Assembly (NCBI RefSeq): GCF_000004075.3
Contig: NC_026661.2
Location: 3,286,001 to 3,350,000 of the forward strand
Length of the DNA: 64,000 nucleotides
Direction of reading: 5' to 3'
From: Cucumis sativus
Taxonomy: Eukaryota; Streptophyta; Magnoliopsida; Cucurbitales; Cucurbitaceae
Within the stretch, counting starts at the first letter, position 1. Every line of letters starts with the position of its first letter. Positions 39,101-51,320 of the stretch are shown here, in pieces. A model generated the notes under the pieces. The model had not been told where the DNA came from, searched no databases, and saw only the letters and a program-made list of their open reading frames with translations. Both the position numbers and the translations under genes were made by a program.

Positions 39101-41691
39101 ACTCTTCCTCTTCATTACCATTTTCGTTCATAGCACTTGCAGCACGGTCATGTAGGACACGATGATGCTGCCAAGAATCTGAGAAGCATTTGGTGGTGCA
39201 ATGATAACTTTTAAAAGCAGGGATTTTGGCTTTAACACAACCTAAACATTGTAAAGTGGCTGCCTCAGAAGGATGCACACTACAAACAGCAATTTTTTTA
39301 TCACTTTGTAAGCGGTACCTGAAAAGAATTTATTGTTTAAAGTTCAATATCAGCAGAGCATCATTTCAACAAAATGATAGATGTCAGACCATACAAATTC
39401 CTAATTCTTATGGAGAGAAAAAGAAAATAGATCTTGAAGAAAAGCTAAATTATTAGATTGAAAAAATGAGCTCCATCAATGAAACTATTTCCAATAGAGA
39501 GATAAAAAAAGATATTATTAAGAAAATGCCCAAGTGGTATAACATTTAAGGGCCACATTCTGCCTTTGCAGCACTAGGATTTCATCACCACAATTCAATT
39601 CATCATCAATTTTCATCAATATGTAGAAACATTAGAAATTTAGGGGGCGTTAAATCCATACACAATCCAGAAATACATCTTTCAATTTCACATGAAATGG
39701 AATCCTGACTTGAAATAACTTAAAAGTTGGTGTAAACCACCATAAAACAGTTTATTCCAGAGTGAGAAATGTTTAAATCATCAAAATTAGAAGAGAGCCT
39801 TCAAAAGAGAAATCCCCAACAAAAAGCTGAACAAATTTCAGTAGCCTAATTAAATCATAACCACCAGCAATTTAAAGAGTATGCCAAGAAATCAGTAGGG
39901 TGTAGTCAGTACACCTTACTTGCAGCGCATCTTGGCCTAAAGAAACACACACATTAGAATAAATACACACACAAGAGTGATGTTGAGAAAAAAGGCTTCA
40001 TTTTCAAGTTACCATTTCTTTAATTCCTTATGGTCTCATCAGTCATCATCCATTCATATACTATAATTCTGCTTTTTTTAAAATCCGTACTTACTAAAAA
40101 ACATCACTTTTCTGTGTTTTGCACTTTTGCCTCAAAATAATATTGTGCAACATCGATCCCCACAAGAGAACATATGCAGGCTACTAAGAGCATAATTGAC
40201 AAAAACACATTGATTTTAAGGTTTTAGTCCGTCTTAGGTTCAAATCTCTCAAGCTCACCTTCATATGGGAAAACATAGAAGAAGAGGAAGAAGAAAACAA
40301 TATTGTTTTGAGGAAAGGAAAATGGGATTCATATATTATCCAGAATTATCTTCTTTTTTACAATTATTCATTTACAAATCCACTGCACAGCCTAACATTT
40401 GAACTTGTAGTCTCTTCTGATCCAATCAATTCTTCATTCGAGTATTAATGTAAGCAGGTATTTATTGAAATTTTAAAATCCACAAGACTCCACTATGAAA
40501 AAGAAACTGCTATATTTCAGCTTCAAGGCCTGCTCAAAGCAAGGAAATTCCACATAACTGAAGCCTCCTGTCCCTCCAGACCTAGATTATTCCCTCTACC
40601 TTCCCTTTCCCGACAACTCTTTTTTATCCATCAAATAAGAGATATACTTTCTATGTGGGAATTCCATCCCTGTATGGACAAAAGTTCAACAAATTTTTTA
40701 TGGAAAAAGATTGATTTATGTCCCTTAAATTTTAAGGTTTTTTTTTAATTTTCGCTTTTCAAAATAGATAAGAATTGAAACTACACTCGGAGAGTGTTTG
40801 GGCCACCAACTTGAAGTCGAAGTTGGGTTGGGTTATTATAACTTACCCCATTTATAACCTACCAAGTATCATAAATATTATTTTAAAACTCTCTTTGATC
40901 CCATTTACTACTTTCTTGTAATATTTCTACTTATCCTCTCCCTCCTCTTTGTTAGAGTGTTTGAACCCCAAACACATCCACATGTTATTATAACTCATAT
41001 TTACTCGTAAGTCATAACCAACTGAGAGAATAGTTAAATTCTATATCTGCAACACGCCCTCTTCACTAGCTTTCCAAACGACTAAAAAACAAATAATAAA
41101 AGGGCAGCAACGCCTTTGGACATGTATAAAAATACTGACGTAGTACAATACAACCATTGGCATCTTTATATAATCAAGCAAGCTGACAATTACATTATAT
41201 TATTTGCTACATTCATAAATCGTAATCATGGTCATTTTTCCTAGTAGTAGGAATATAGAAGAGATAACAGCTAAAAACGCGTTTAGAAATTAATCTCACC
41301 ATATAAAAGTCAAAAAACATACAGTCATTTTGATACAAACTGTCTCAAGAGTAGCACCAAAACAATTCCAAGTTCCAAGATAAAGAAGAAACCACTAAAC
41401 CCCAAACATATCCAATTGAGGTACAACGACCAACAGTCAAGACACTGTAGAGTAGTAAACAACCAATAGACAATAATATCACAAAAGGAGATGAGAACCA
41501 ATTCAAATTCCGCAATGATCGCTTGGAGCTTACCATCTGTATCTCAGAAATTGACCATCAAGAGGAGCGGACTCAGATACATCGTCAGTACTGATATTCT
41601 TATCGGGGCGGCGATGGAGAACGTAGGGCGTAAGTTCGCAGCCTACAATAGGAATATCAGAAGGCAGGTGCACGCGTACCACGCTCAGCAT
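36150..41691 (-). CDS. CCR4-1: CCR4-type deadenylase (carbon catabolite repressor protein 4 homolog 1/2), eleven coding exons
   Basis: Catalytic subunit of the CCR4-NOT poly(A)-shortening complex. Exons in coding order: 41691-41534, 39318-38628, 38112-38026, 37929-37846, 37766-37677, 37579-37494 (or 37496), 37134-37081, 36987-36896, 36737-36624, 36531-36384, 36295-36150. The plant-type N-terminus (MLSVVRVHLPSDIPIVGCEL) is followed by a Cys/His-rich part (CLGC, YHCTTKCF, WQHHRVLH), an Asn run, then the EEP nuclease domain with VLSYNILAD, the metal-binding Glu in CLQE, CGDFN, DFIGTLDYIFY and SSDHIALLAEF. In exon 9 one base is missing near 36709-36714, so the frame hits a stop after LLARG although VEPTHPDLVVDPLNL continues one frame over. 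At the exon 6/7 junction either the upstream donor (37496) is used, losing a conserved Val, or another G is missing at the acceptor. Intron 1 exceeds 2.2 kb. Confidence 0.9.
40785..41000. repeat. Possible MITE inside CCR4 intron 1
   Basis: The left end GAGAGTGTTTGGGCC and an inverted relative near the right end (CCCCAAACACATCC) form short terminal inverted repeats around AT-rich non-coding DNA. A paired inner GGTTATTATAACTTACCCC motif suggests foldback. Ends are approximate. Confidence 0.35.
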
Positions 41692-42200
41692 ACTTTACTC
41701 TCGTCAATCGACACAACGCGGCATAGAAGATAAAACGAAAACACTCGAAGCTTCACGAAAAGCAGAAAAGGCATCAAGAAAGCGGATTCCCGGCGGATCC
41801 GCCATTTAGAAGAAGACGAAAACCGCCAGAGTTGAAGGAGAAGAGGAGGACTCAGGTGCGGATCTTGAGAGGAGGAAGTATGGAAATGGAATCGGGAATT
41901 TGAAGAGAAGATTTGGAGAAAAAGGGAGGAAGAATGAGATGGATGATTAGGGTTTTAGAGAAGAAGAAGAAGAAGTGAGAGTGGAATTGAAATTTTTTGT
42001 TGATGTGTTTGTTGCGATTTTAATGCCTTTTCTTTTAGAGAGAAGAGAGAGCTGGGAAGTGGAGGGGCGTGAAGAAAGGGAGGGATTGTTAGGGGGTTTA
42101 TATACTATGACTTCTTCTTCTTCTTCTTCTTTCTTTCTTTCTATTTTATTTATCATTTCTTTGCTATATCATATATTATTATGCGACGTTTTGGGTAATA
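41692..42200 (-). other. Leader/promoter side of CCR4 with TTC microsatellite
   Basis: Purine-rich leader on the coding (minus) strand upstream of the CCR4 start codon. A TTC/TTTC microsatellite lies at 42111-42142. The leader boundary is not determinable here. Confidence 0.45.
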
Positions 42201-42865
42201 TGCTAATTCCTTTTCTTTTAGACTACTCTGTGACTAATAAAAAGTTTCTTACTACCAAAATCAATTACCCGGGTTGGGTTGGTTTTATTTTTGGGTTCGA
42301 TTGAGTTTTAAAATCTTTATATTTTTTTGGATTGGGGTTGAATTAAAGCTTTAAAAGTCTGGTTCCAATTTGTAATATTATTGAAATATATGTTTTTATA
42401 TTATAATTATAAATTATGAGTATTAAAATTCATGTATATTTTTATGGTTTTTTTTTAAGTTTACGATTAATATCTTAGATTTTAATCAAACTTCAGTTAT
42501 TATTGCGTGTGTAAATAAATTTAAGAATTTTAAGTTAATAGAATTTACTAAGAAGGAAAAGAAAAATAAAAATAAGCAACCTCACAACCAAAGAGACCTT
42601 GTTAGACCCGACTTGTGGAAATATAGATAGGTGAATATAATTAATGACATGTGGTTAAAACCTTATTTAGATGCATTGCATTCTTGATAGCAAACTTTAC
42701 TTTTGATTAGGAAGTGTTTGATTTGACATTCTTTCTCAAAATTCAAAATTATTTATTTATTTCAAAGTTATATTCGGACTTATTTTATGATTTTATGGCA
42801 TTTTGAAAACAAAATTTGATATTTCTTAAATATGTTTTGATTTCTTACGTTCTCCTCTTCTAGCT

Positions 42866-42995
42866 AGTTTTGATTTTAGCACGTATTAGGAACATATATA
42901 CATGCATACCTATACAAAAGTAATATCACTAGTTTTGATTTTAGCACGTATTAGGAACATATATACATGCGTACCTATACAAAAGTAATATCACT
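42866..42995. repeat. 65-base tandem duplication
   Basis: Two adjacent copies begin AGTTTTGATTTTAGCACGTA at 42866 and 42931. They differ at CATGCATACC versus CATGCGTACC, so the duplication is recent. Confidence 0.9.
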
Positions 42996-45165
42996 ATAAG
43001 ATCTTCGTTTATAAAGTTTTGGATGAACAATTTTGTGAATTGGTTTGGTAGTATTCTTTTTTAGTTATATTGATATAGAAATTGCTCACACACCAACTAC
43101 CCAAGGGATACAATGAGATTGCATAGTGTTTTGAAGAAGACATTGATAGGAAAAATATTTGTCACCCCACCACATATATCAAAAGGCATGGACATGAACA
43201 ACAAAATGAATTGCCTACTATTAAATGTCCCCCACCTACATACAAGACAATTAAAACTTGTGAGATATTCAATTAATATCATTGTCATGTTCGTGAAAGT
43301 TGTCCAATATATACCAAATCAACAATAATTTGATTACAAGGTGACTCGATAAATAACTAAGTGTAGGAGAGTTTGTCCATGCGTGGTTTGTAATATTTAG
43401 TCACTAGTCGTTACTTTTATAATGGTTGTATAATTATCAAATAAAAAACAATAGAAACTCGTGTATATTCACTTTGTCGTGAGAGTTTATACCAACAATG
43501 ATTTCTCAAATTTTAACAATGTTCGTTACAGATACAATAATGTTTTTAAATCGATGTAGTTTACTATTTAGGACGAGAAGATGTTATTTCATCTCTGCCT
43601 TTTTTTAGTGTCATGTACTATGAACTAGTTAATCAAGCTAGGGAGAGTGAATAAGAAGATTTGAGCTTCTCATCTTCAACAAAAGCATGTGACTAAACTT
43701 GTCTGACGAGTTCATGTTTACTAGTAAGATTGAGGTAGTACTGATATCGAGCACAAATTTAATCACATATGATAATTGGTCCTCTTAAAACTCATTGAAG
43801 ATAGTGGAACCTACCTCATAATAGGTATGATACTTTGCACTTATCCAGGTGGACTTTAAAACATTACACTTCATTCACACAGAGAACCATGTTTCTTGAA
43901 ATTAAACTCGAGTTTGTGTGAGATTTACTCTCTAATACTTGACTTTAACTTGAAGATCGTAAGGAACTCTTATATTTATAGGTTTTTTATAGGGTCATGT
44001 GGTTTCAAGCTTATGTATATCTGACCCTTTTAACTGAAATATAATTTTTAGTTTGGTTGATATTTGGCCGAATCAAGCTTAAATGTTGACTTTTAATTGA
44101 ATATAAACCAACTATGAAACACTAGGGGCCTTTTTGGGAGAACGAATGAGTTATGAAAAAATTAGTGTTATGATAAAACTAGTGTTATGATAGTATGTAT
44201 TTTGGGAAATAGTGATGTGGGAAGAATTATGGGGTGATTATGATAAGATTTTTTGGAGAAGGGTTGTGTAGGTAATAATATGATTTTTTTTATACATTTT
44301 TTTTAATTTGTATTTTAAATATAGTACACAAATTTTGTATATTTAATTTACGAAATTGTTCTATTTTCGTAAAACATATTTCAAAAATTTATTTAAATGT
44401 GACCAATTTTCAACATTTCTTACGTAATTATTACATGCGAATAATTTATTAATTTTTATTTTGAATTAATATTATAACTGCAATACACAAATTCTGTATA
44501 TTTAATTTATCAAATCATAGTAGTTTTATATTCAAAATTTAATTCAAATAAATCTTAAATAAGATATTGCAATTAAATTGATTTATTTTAAAGAAAATTA
44601 TTGTACATTAAAGTTTAAATACTTTTTAAAATATTTGTTGTACATTTATTTAAGTTATTCAATCGTTCAAAAAGTTATTTAATCTAACATTAAATAGCCT
44701 CATTTGATTTTTATTTTTTTTTATAAATTTAATAAAATTAATTTAACTTAAATTTATCATTAATAGTTTATATATGCATAGGTCAATTTTCAAATAAAAT
44801 ATTCGAAAATTTGAAAATTGAATAAAATACATGAAATAATAATTTTTTAAAAAATGTTAAATACGATGAACAAATACATAAAATAATCAAAATTAATTTC
44901 GTAAATAAAATAATTTAAAAACAATATTTTTTTTAAGACTATTGAATAAATTAAAAAAATGATACAATTTTTAAAACAAATATATAATAAAACTATTGGA
45001 GAGAGCGATTGAGTAAAAATAAGGTTATCATAAGCTAAAACAAGAGTTATGACAATCATTCTCAAAACAAGTCCGTCCAAAGATGACACTTCCAGGCCAG
45101 GAGGTTGGATTACCCAAACGATAACTATTAATAATTAATAAAATTAGGAAAGTTCTGGTTTCATC

Positions 45166-45167
<2 letters not shown>

Positions 45168-45199
<32 letters not shown>
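45168..45199. repeat. TA dinucleotide microsatellite
   Basis: An uninterrupted TA run of about 16 units. Confidence 0.95.
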
Positions 45200-45207
<8 letters not shown>

Positions 45208-46350
45208 TAATTTTTCAAAAAACACATATGTTTTTTAAAAATATATTAAACAAATTAAAATAATATTAATAATAATTGAGATAAGCTTATCAAATTATAG
45301 TTGGATTGCAAATTAAATTTAGAAAACCTAACATAACCAAATTATGAAAAAAAATTACGTATAAAGAAAAGTGAAAAATAATTGCATCATATTGTTCACA
45401 CGAGGAATTGAACTTTGTTATATTGATGAATATTGTGAATACAGTCTCTACTATTTACTCATTTGATATTTTCTCTCGAATACAATTTAAAACTTAGAAC
45501 TTATCGATCTTTGGTATTCAGGATGTTGTTGTTGCAAGTCGATTTGAACTATTATGGAATTCAATGAAAGTTTAATTTTCAAAGTCAGTCTTTCAGAAGT
45601 TAGATATAAGTTGTTATTCGAACTTGCACGTCTTCAGAACTTTAATTATTCATTCAAAGAAAGACCTACTCAAATGAATGACAAAGATCTCTATTTATAG
45701 ATAAATTTTTGGGCTTTAGGTGGGCTTTGGCTTATTTGCTTGTTGAGCTTTGACTTTAACCAATTTGTCTGTTGGACTTTAGCTTGAGCCCATTTGCCTT
45801 ATTGGGTTGGATTTGGGCTTGGACCCATTTGCTTTATTGGACTTGAGTCCATCTGTTTGTTGAGTTTGGACTTGGCTAATCTGCTTATTGAACTTGAATT
45901 GAGTTGCATTGGGTAAACTTAATTATCAAAATCCAATAAAATATAATTATGAAATATTTGTTGTGATGATGTGGCAGAATTTAATTGGCCGAAATTTATT
46001 GCTCAACACCTACCAAAAAATGGATAGCTACACTTTTAGTTATCCATTTTGATTGACTTAAAATTTTATTATTAACGTAAATAGTTTGAATTGTCGTGTT
46101 TTAAAAAATTAAATTGTTTTATATCATTTACAAAAGTTATTTTTAATTATTAGTATAAAATTTTATATTATTACAAAATATTTATTTGTAAAAATTAAAA
46201 TCCTAGTCATTGTATTGTTTTAAAGAATAAAACAATATATGTATGATAAAAGTAGGACAACAATCTATCACTCAAAGAAGTGTGACTTTACTATATTTGT
46301 GATTTTTTTTGCTAACAATTCTAATTACACTTTTTCTTCTACTAAAACAA

Positions 46351-46453
46351 TGGGCTTTCTATTTGGGCTCACTTTAATTCAGCCCGCTCATTAAAGAAGC
46401 AAATAAAAAACCTAGCCCTAGTCACTATACAAATCCGAATGAACTAGGGTTTC
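46351..46453 (+). promoter_or_regulatory. Ribosomal-protein-type promoter of RPL21 copy A
   Basis: TGGGCT and CAGCCCG relatives of the site II boxes, AAAAACCTAGCCCTA, and the telo-box-like ACTAGGGTTTC are present in the same order as in the other three copies, but the GGCCCA cores are degraded here. Confidence 0.6.
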
Positions 46454-46499
46454 TTCATTTTGTGAGCGAGTGTGAGAGAAAGTTCCTCCTGCCCCAATC

Positions 46500-47315
46500 A
46501 TGCCGGCCGGCCATGGACTTTGTGATGGTCGGGCACCCCAAATCAATTACACATTTTTTTATAAAAAATAATCAATACATACAATGGTATTATTAACTAC
46601 TAATTCTAATTAATTTATATTTCTTTAATTGCCTTTAGTAATTAAATTAATGTTTAATATAAAATATTTTTTTATTTTAAGTGATTAAATAACTAACTAA
46701 TATAGCAATCTATTGCAATAATACTAAACTTATTATACAATCTCTCATTTTAATGTACGTAAATCTCTCATTTTAATGTATGTAGAAATGTACGTATGTA
46801 TATACATACATATACATGTGTATAACTTTAAAAGTAAGCATTATTGAAGTTTATTTAAAACTAACGTTGTCAAGTACGATTGAGTTGATTATTTTAACCA
46901 ACTCAATCCAGCTCAAGTTGATAGATGAAACCATAGAGAAAAACATTTTCTATCGTACGATGGGTTTTGGAATATGATGAGAGAAAGTTTCATTCTGTTT
47001 TGGACTTTGCTTTATATATATAAATTAAATGTGTGATTTTCGGGATGAATTTTGTAGGTTGGGAACAAAATTATTAAAAAAAGAATTCATGTGAGAGTTG
47101 AGCACGTGCAGCCTTCTCGATGCACCGAGGAATTTCGCTTGAGGAAGGTGAAGAATGACGAGCTGAAGGCTGAAGCCAAGGCCAAAGGCACAGTCATCTG
47201 CACTAAGAGGCAACCGGAAGGCCCCAAACCAGGGTTCATGGTTGAAGGAGCTTTAATGGAAACTGTGACTCCCATTCCCTACAATGTGGTTAATGATCTC
47301 AAGGGTGGCTATTGA
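46500..47315 (+). pseudogene. RPL21: RPL21 copy A (oldest copy), exon 1 lost
   Basis: The promoter, leader and first seven codons (MPAGHGL) are recognisable at 46500. The sequence then leaves the family at TGTGATGGTCGG and runs into unrelated AT-rich DNA, so the 79-codon first exon is essentially gone. Exon 2 (47058-47315) is fully open with its acceptor [27 protein letters not shown] up to DLKGGY. It has two changes from copies B and D (R to K at its fourth residue, D to N in PIPYNVV). The intact second exon next to a destroyed first exon means no normal protein. It could reflect a rearrangement at the copy's 5' side rather than gradual decay. The 3' flank to about 47500 also aligns with copies C and D. 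Confidence 0.85.
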
Positions 47316-49560
47316 AATTTTATCCTCTTTGAACTTTTGCCTTGTTTTGTAGTTTCATTTTTGTTTGATATTTGAACTGCTTGAATAGTACAATTTTATC
47401 ATATTATGCTTCTAAATTTTGGATACGAAACTTATGGAATTAAATTGTTTCTTAGTTTCTAGTTTTGGCCATTAGCATAAGGAAGTGTAGTTTTAGCTTA
47501 TTAAAAGTAAATTTTGTTGCCTTAGGTTATTCTTTCCATTGTTTTCATATATTCATATTTCTTAATCACCATCTAATTTCTTTCCATTGTTTTCACATAT
47601 TCATATTTCTTAATCTGATTAGCGTTTTTATTTCAATAACAAAGGAGAGTTTTCCAAACTTTGATATTACCCATGATAGAGAATGTTTTGAGTTGGAATT
47701 AGGGCAAATTATAGCCTAAATTAAATGTTTACAAACATTAGTCATTTTATCACTAAAATTTCTTTGGACTTCATTTGATATGTCAATTTGTTTGGTTTAT
47801 GTTTTCAAATAATTATTGACATGAAATTAAAGTATGGATATATATCAAAATTACTTACAGTAAATGAACGAATCAAGGTTGATGAGAGTTTTTGCAATCA
47901 TCCTTCATCATTTATGTATTCTTTCAATGACTTTGATTCTGCCACAATCTATTTTGTTCTTCTAATTCTTGAATAGCTTGTCAATCTCATTGGCGTGCAT
48001 TTCTCGCTCATGAGCTAATGCAGTTGAGGAAGAACTATCAATGGCGTGTTAGAACTTTGGCCTTTGAGTAGCCTAGTCGTCTATCCAAAATTGGCTTTGC
48101 ATATTCGTGGGTTGGGACTAGATAACAAGTATTTGATTCTGCCATAAAATTTAATTGAATAATAAGTAAATTGTGTGTAAACAAAATGTAAAAACAAAAT
48201 GAAGACAACAAGCATAGCAGAAAACTTACACGAGCATCTACTCTCTTACATCTTCACTCGATCAGTGAGCGCTACTATTGTGACTGTAGGGCTGCTTTGC
48301 TATAGTAGCCCTATTCTTTGATGATTGTAGATGTAAATAAGATAAAAATGGAACATTAAAGAACATTAAAAATATAAACTTTCGTTTGAGAACATTTGTA
48401 AGTTTTAAGTCATTTAAAATTGTCACATATCCAACACACGATTCTTCAATCGCGGGTGGGTTGGCTTGTGCCTATTCAGGATCACTAAACTTTTTTAAAT
48501 GACGAGGGTTCTGCCCCTAAACTCTTTTCCCTAAACTCTTTCTAGGTGGTGAGAACCTGATGCTCAACTAACGGATTAGGTGTTGGATATGTGAAATCCT
48601 CGAAAAATTGCTACAAAAGGAAAGTATATTAAGATTATATATATGTACGCGATAGGTCATTAACTTATATGAACGCTTAATTTTAAAACTTACTCGTATA
48701 GAGTCCTTCACGAGTTCGATGTAATATGGGGTAACATCGGTCCACTTAAGAAAGCAATCAGGAAAAGTGTCTAGCGTTAGCACAACGCGAGCCAATGGTA
48801 CAACTGAAGCGAACAGTGTGTGGAAAGATCAACTTATCTTCCAGTGTATGGAAAGATCAACTTATCTTGTCTTGGAACGATCAATATGAGGATCTTCCCA
48901 TTTTGTGCAACATATCACCACCTCCTCTTCTACACCACCACTATTTAATGGCATGCCATTCTCAAAACCTTTCTTTGCCGTTTGTTGTTCATGTTCAATC
49001 GTTGCTTGTAAATCGTGCAACATCCCCAACTTTTTCACTGTCTTCATAAAATAGATTACTACTATTTGATTAATGGAAATGATCATTACTAGGTGTTTCA
49101 TCTAATCTTTCTATACCTTTATATATACAAGTTGACTGAGACTCCATAATACACCAATATGTGTAGGAGAGGCATATTCTATTCGTTAATAAATGTCTGT
49201 CCATACCCTCTAATTAAAGGCTCTCCATGCATGATGGCGTCAGGAGAAGTTTGCATCTTTTTTAAATTTTAAACTTCTCTCAATGTCGCTATGCATGTCA
49301 TGGAGAGTTCCCTTTAAAATTTCTTTTCTTATTTTTTTCCTCAGACGTGTCTCTCTCCCTTAAGGTTCACCACCACTTGTTGTCTATTATCTGTCGCTTG
49401 CTGTCGCAGTCGACACTTGTGAGCTATCCTTCGTCCCTCGTCGGTAAATGTTTGTTTCGTTTTTTTTCGTTTTGGTTTGAGTTTGAGAAAAAAAAAACAC
49501 TAAAAAGGTATGTTATTTTATTTTATTGTGAAAGCCTTCTTTTATAGTGTTCATCTTTGC
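47316..49560. other. Spacer between RPL21 copies A and B, with transposon-like fragment
   Basis: 47316-47500 is RPL21 3' flank. A 48-base direct repeat (TTCTTTCCATTGTTTTCA) starts at 47530 and 47578. On the minus strand, 48568-49101 holds fragments resembling plant transposon-encoded protein (for example FPDCFLKWTDVTPYYIELVK), interrupted and untyped. A 25-base duplication (GTGTGGAAAGATCAACTTAT, with variant) lies at 48819-48868. Confidence 0.4.
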
Positions 49561-50164
49561 CAATTTTACATTATGCAAAAAGAAGGTTTATGAGATATTT
49601 TTTTTATTTAATAATTATTTTTAATTATTAATTAAGAAAAAATAGCTAAATACTCACATTTGAGTGAATTGTCAGAGAATTTAAATGAAGGTAAGAATGA
49701 CAATCCAATGATAAAATTTAACCTTCCAAATTTAGTGAGTACTTGAACTTGTCTAACAATCGTTAAATTACACTTCTAGAACCTCAAAACTATTTTGAAA
49801 ATTATCGAAACACTAATTTTTTTTTAAAAAAAATGACTTAATTTTTCTATCAAATACTTAAAAATATATTTAAAAGACAGTATTGTGTTTCAATTTAAAT
49901 TAAAATTAAACTCTACACCATGATAATAATTTTTTTGACCATTTTTATTTTCTAGAGGAAAAACTACAAAAATAGTTATAAATGTAGCCATTAGATTTAA
50001 AATAATTAAATTTTTAATAATATAATTTTTAAAAATATAACATAATATGTTAAATTCGAAATGATAGTAATCAAATATTAGTCACTATATTTATGATTTT
50101 TTAAAAATATAGTTATATGACTATTCGTAAATTTGCTAACAGATTACATTTTGTGCTTTCTATC

Positions 50165-50234
50165 TGGGCCCAGTTTAATTTATCCGGCCCATTAAAGAAG
50201 CCAATAAAAAACCTAGCCTGGGAATTAGGGTTTC
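50165..50234 (+). promoter_or_regulatory. RPL21 copy B promoter: two site II boxes and a telo-box
   Basis: CTGGGCCCAG and CCGGCCCATT (site II), AAAAACCTAG and ATTAGGGTTTC (telo-box) precede the ATG at 50278. This combination is the classical plant ribosomal-protein promoter and implies expression in growing tissue. Confidence 0.7.
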
Positions 50235-50277
50235 TTCATTTTGTGAGAGAGTGTGAGAGAAAGTTCCTGCTCCAATC

Positions 50278-51003
50278 ATGCCGGCCGGCCATGGACTTCG
50301 ATCACGTACCAGAGACCTCTTCGCCAGGCCTTTCAGGAAGAAGGGTTACATTGCTTTGACTACCTACTTGAGGACGTACAAAATCGGTGATTATGTGGAT
50401 ATCAAGGTGAACGGCGCCGTCCACAAGGGTATGCCTCATAAATTTTACCATGGTCGCACAGGTCAGGTATGGAATGTCACAAAGCGCGCCATCGGTGTCG
50501 AGATCAACAAGCAGGTTCGGGATTCTTTTTTAAAATCTGTTATAGTTTTTAGAATGTATGTGAATCTGGTGATTTAGGGTAATAGATCGTGTTTGGTTTT
50601 GATAGAATCTTAATTAGTTTTCGGACTCTGTTTTTCTTATTAAACTTGTGAATCTTAATGTATGTTCTAGTTTGATGGGTTCTGGAATCTGCTTTTTTTT
50701 TTTTTAAGTATTAAACTTGTGATTTTCGGAATGAATTTTTTGTAGGTCGGGAACAGAATTATTAAGAAAAGAATTCATGTGAGAGTGGAGCACATGCAGC
50801 CTTCTCGATGCACCGAGGAATTTCGCTTGAGGAAGGTGAAGAATGACGAGCTGAAGGCTGAAGCCAAGGCCAAAGGCACAGTCATCTGCACTAAGAGGCA
50901 ACCGGAAGGCCCCAAACCAGGGTTCATGGTTGAAGGAGCTCTAATGGAGACTGTGACTCCCATTCCATACGATGTGGTTAATGATCTTAAAGGTGGCTAT
51001 TAG
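50278..51003 (+). CDS. RPL21: 60S ribosomal protein L21 (eL21), copy B, complete
   Basis: Component of the large cytosolic ribosomal subunit. Exon 1 is 50278-50514 (79 codons, [20 protein letters not shown] to GVEINKQ) and exon 2 is 50746-51003 (85 codons plus [23 protein letters not shown] to DLKGGY). This gives 164 residues, the normal length for plant eL21. The intron is GT-AG with phase 0 and a long T run before the acceptor. Compared with copy D it has Met for Val in HMQPS and Thr for Ala in KGTVICTK, plus several silent differences, so it separated earlier than C and D did from each other. The gene has an intact ribosomal-protein promoter and is expected to be functional. Its 3' flank is cut short by the junction at 51090. 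Confidence 0.95.
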
Positions 51004-51320
51004 AATTTTCACCTATCTGAACTTTTGCTTTGCCTTGTTTTGTGAGTCTTATTTTTGTTTGATCTTTGCTGCGCAACTGCTCTAATGGTACTGGCGTAGG
51101 TGGATGGGTCCTTTGTGGTTCGACTTCTAAAGGAAAACAACAAAAGAGTAATAGGAAATATAGTAAAATTATTTTTAAAAAGATATAGAGTTATTTGTTC
51201 TCACTTTAGAGGTTCTTCAGTTATTTATCACTATTTCATTATTAGAGAAGCAAACAAGAAAGACATTGACTTGGAAACGTATAAATCTTTGTTGAAACGT
51301 TTGATTTACTTCAAGAAATA

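Larger units (their letters stand above)
42201..46350. other. AT-rich intergenic DNA with repeats
   Basis: No gene is recognised. A perfect-looking 65-base direct duplication is at 42866-42995 (one A/G difference). A TA repeat is at 45168-45199. Around 44125-45115 the ends GGGCCTTTTTGGGAGAACGA and, inverted, GTTTGGGTAATCCAACC suggest an old non-autonomous DNA transposon about 1 kb long. From 45713 to 45905 a loose repeat of GGACTT(G/T)AGCCCATTTG-like phrases occurs. Confidence 0.45.
49565..51090 (+). repeat. RPL21 duplication block, copy B
   Basis: Homology with the other copies starts at AAGAAGGTTTATGAGATATT (also at about 53130 and 59355) and continues through the foldback-like promoter segment, the gene and the 3' flank. 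It breaks off at CTCTAATGGTA (51090), where the 6-kb-unit start sequence CTGGCGTAGG is joined. Confidence 0.85.

Noticed and set aside
40200-40260. B-box-like GGTTCAAATCTC in CCR4 intron 1
   Set aside because: No A-box at a proper distance and no tRNA-like fold, so neither a tRNA nor a convincing SINE.
47025-47275. Minus-strand frames repeated at each RPL21 exon 2
   Set aside because: Antisense shadows of the conserved eL21 coding sequence.
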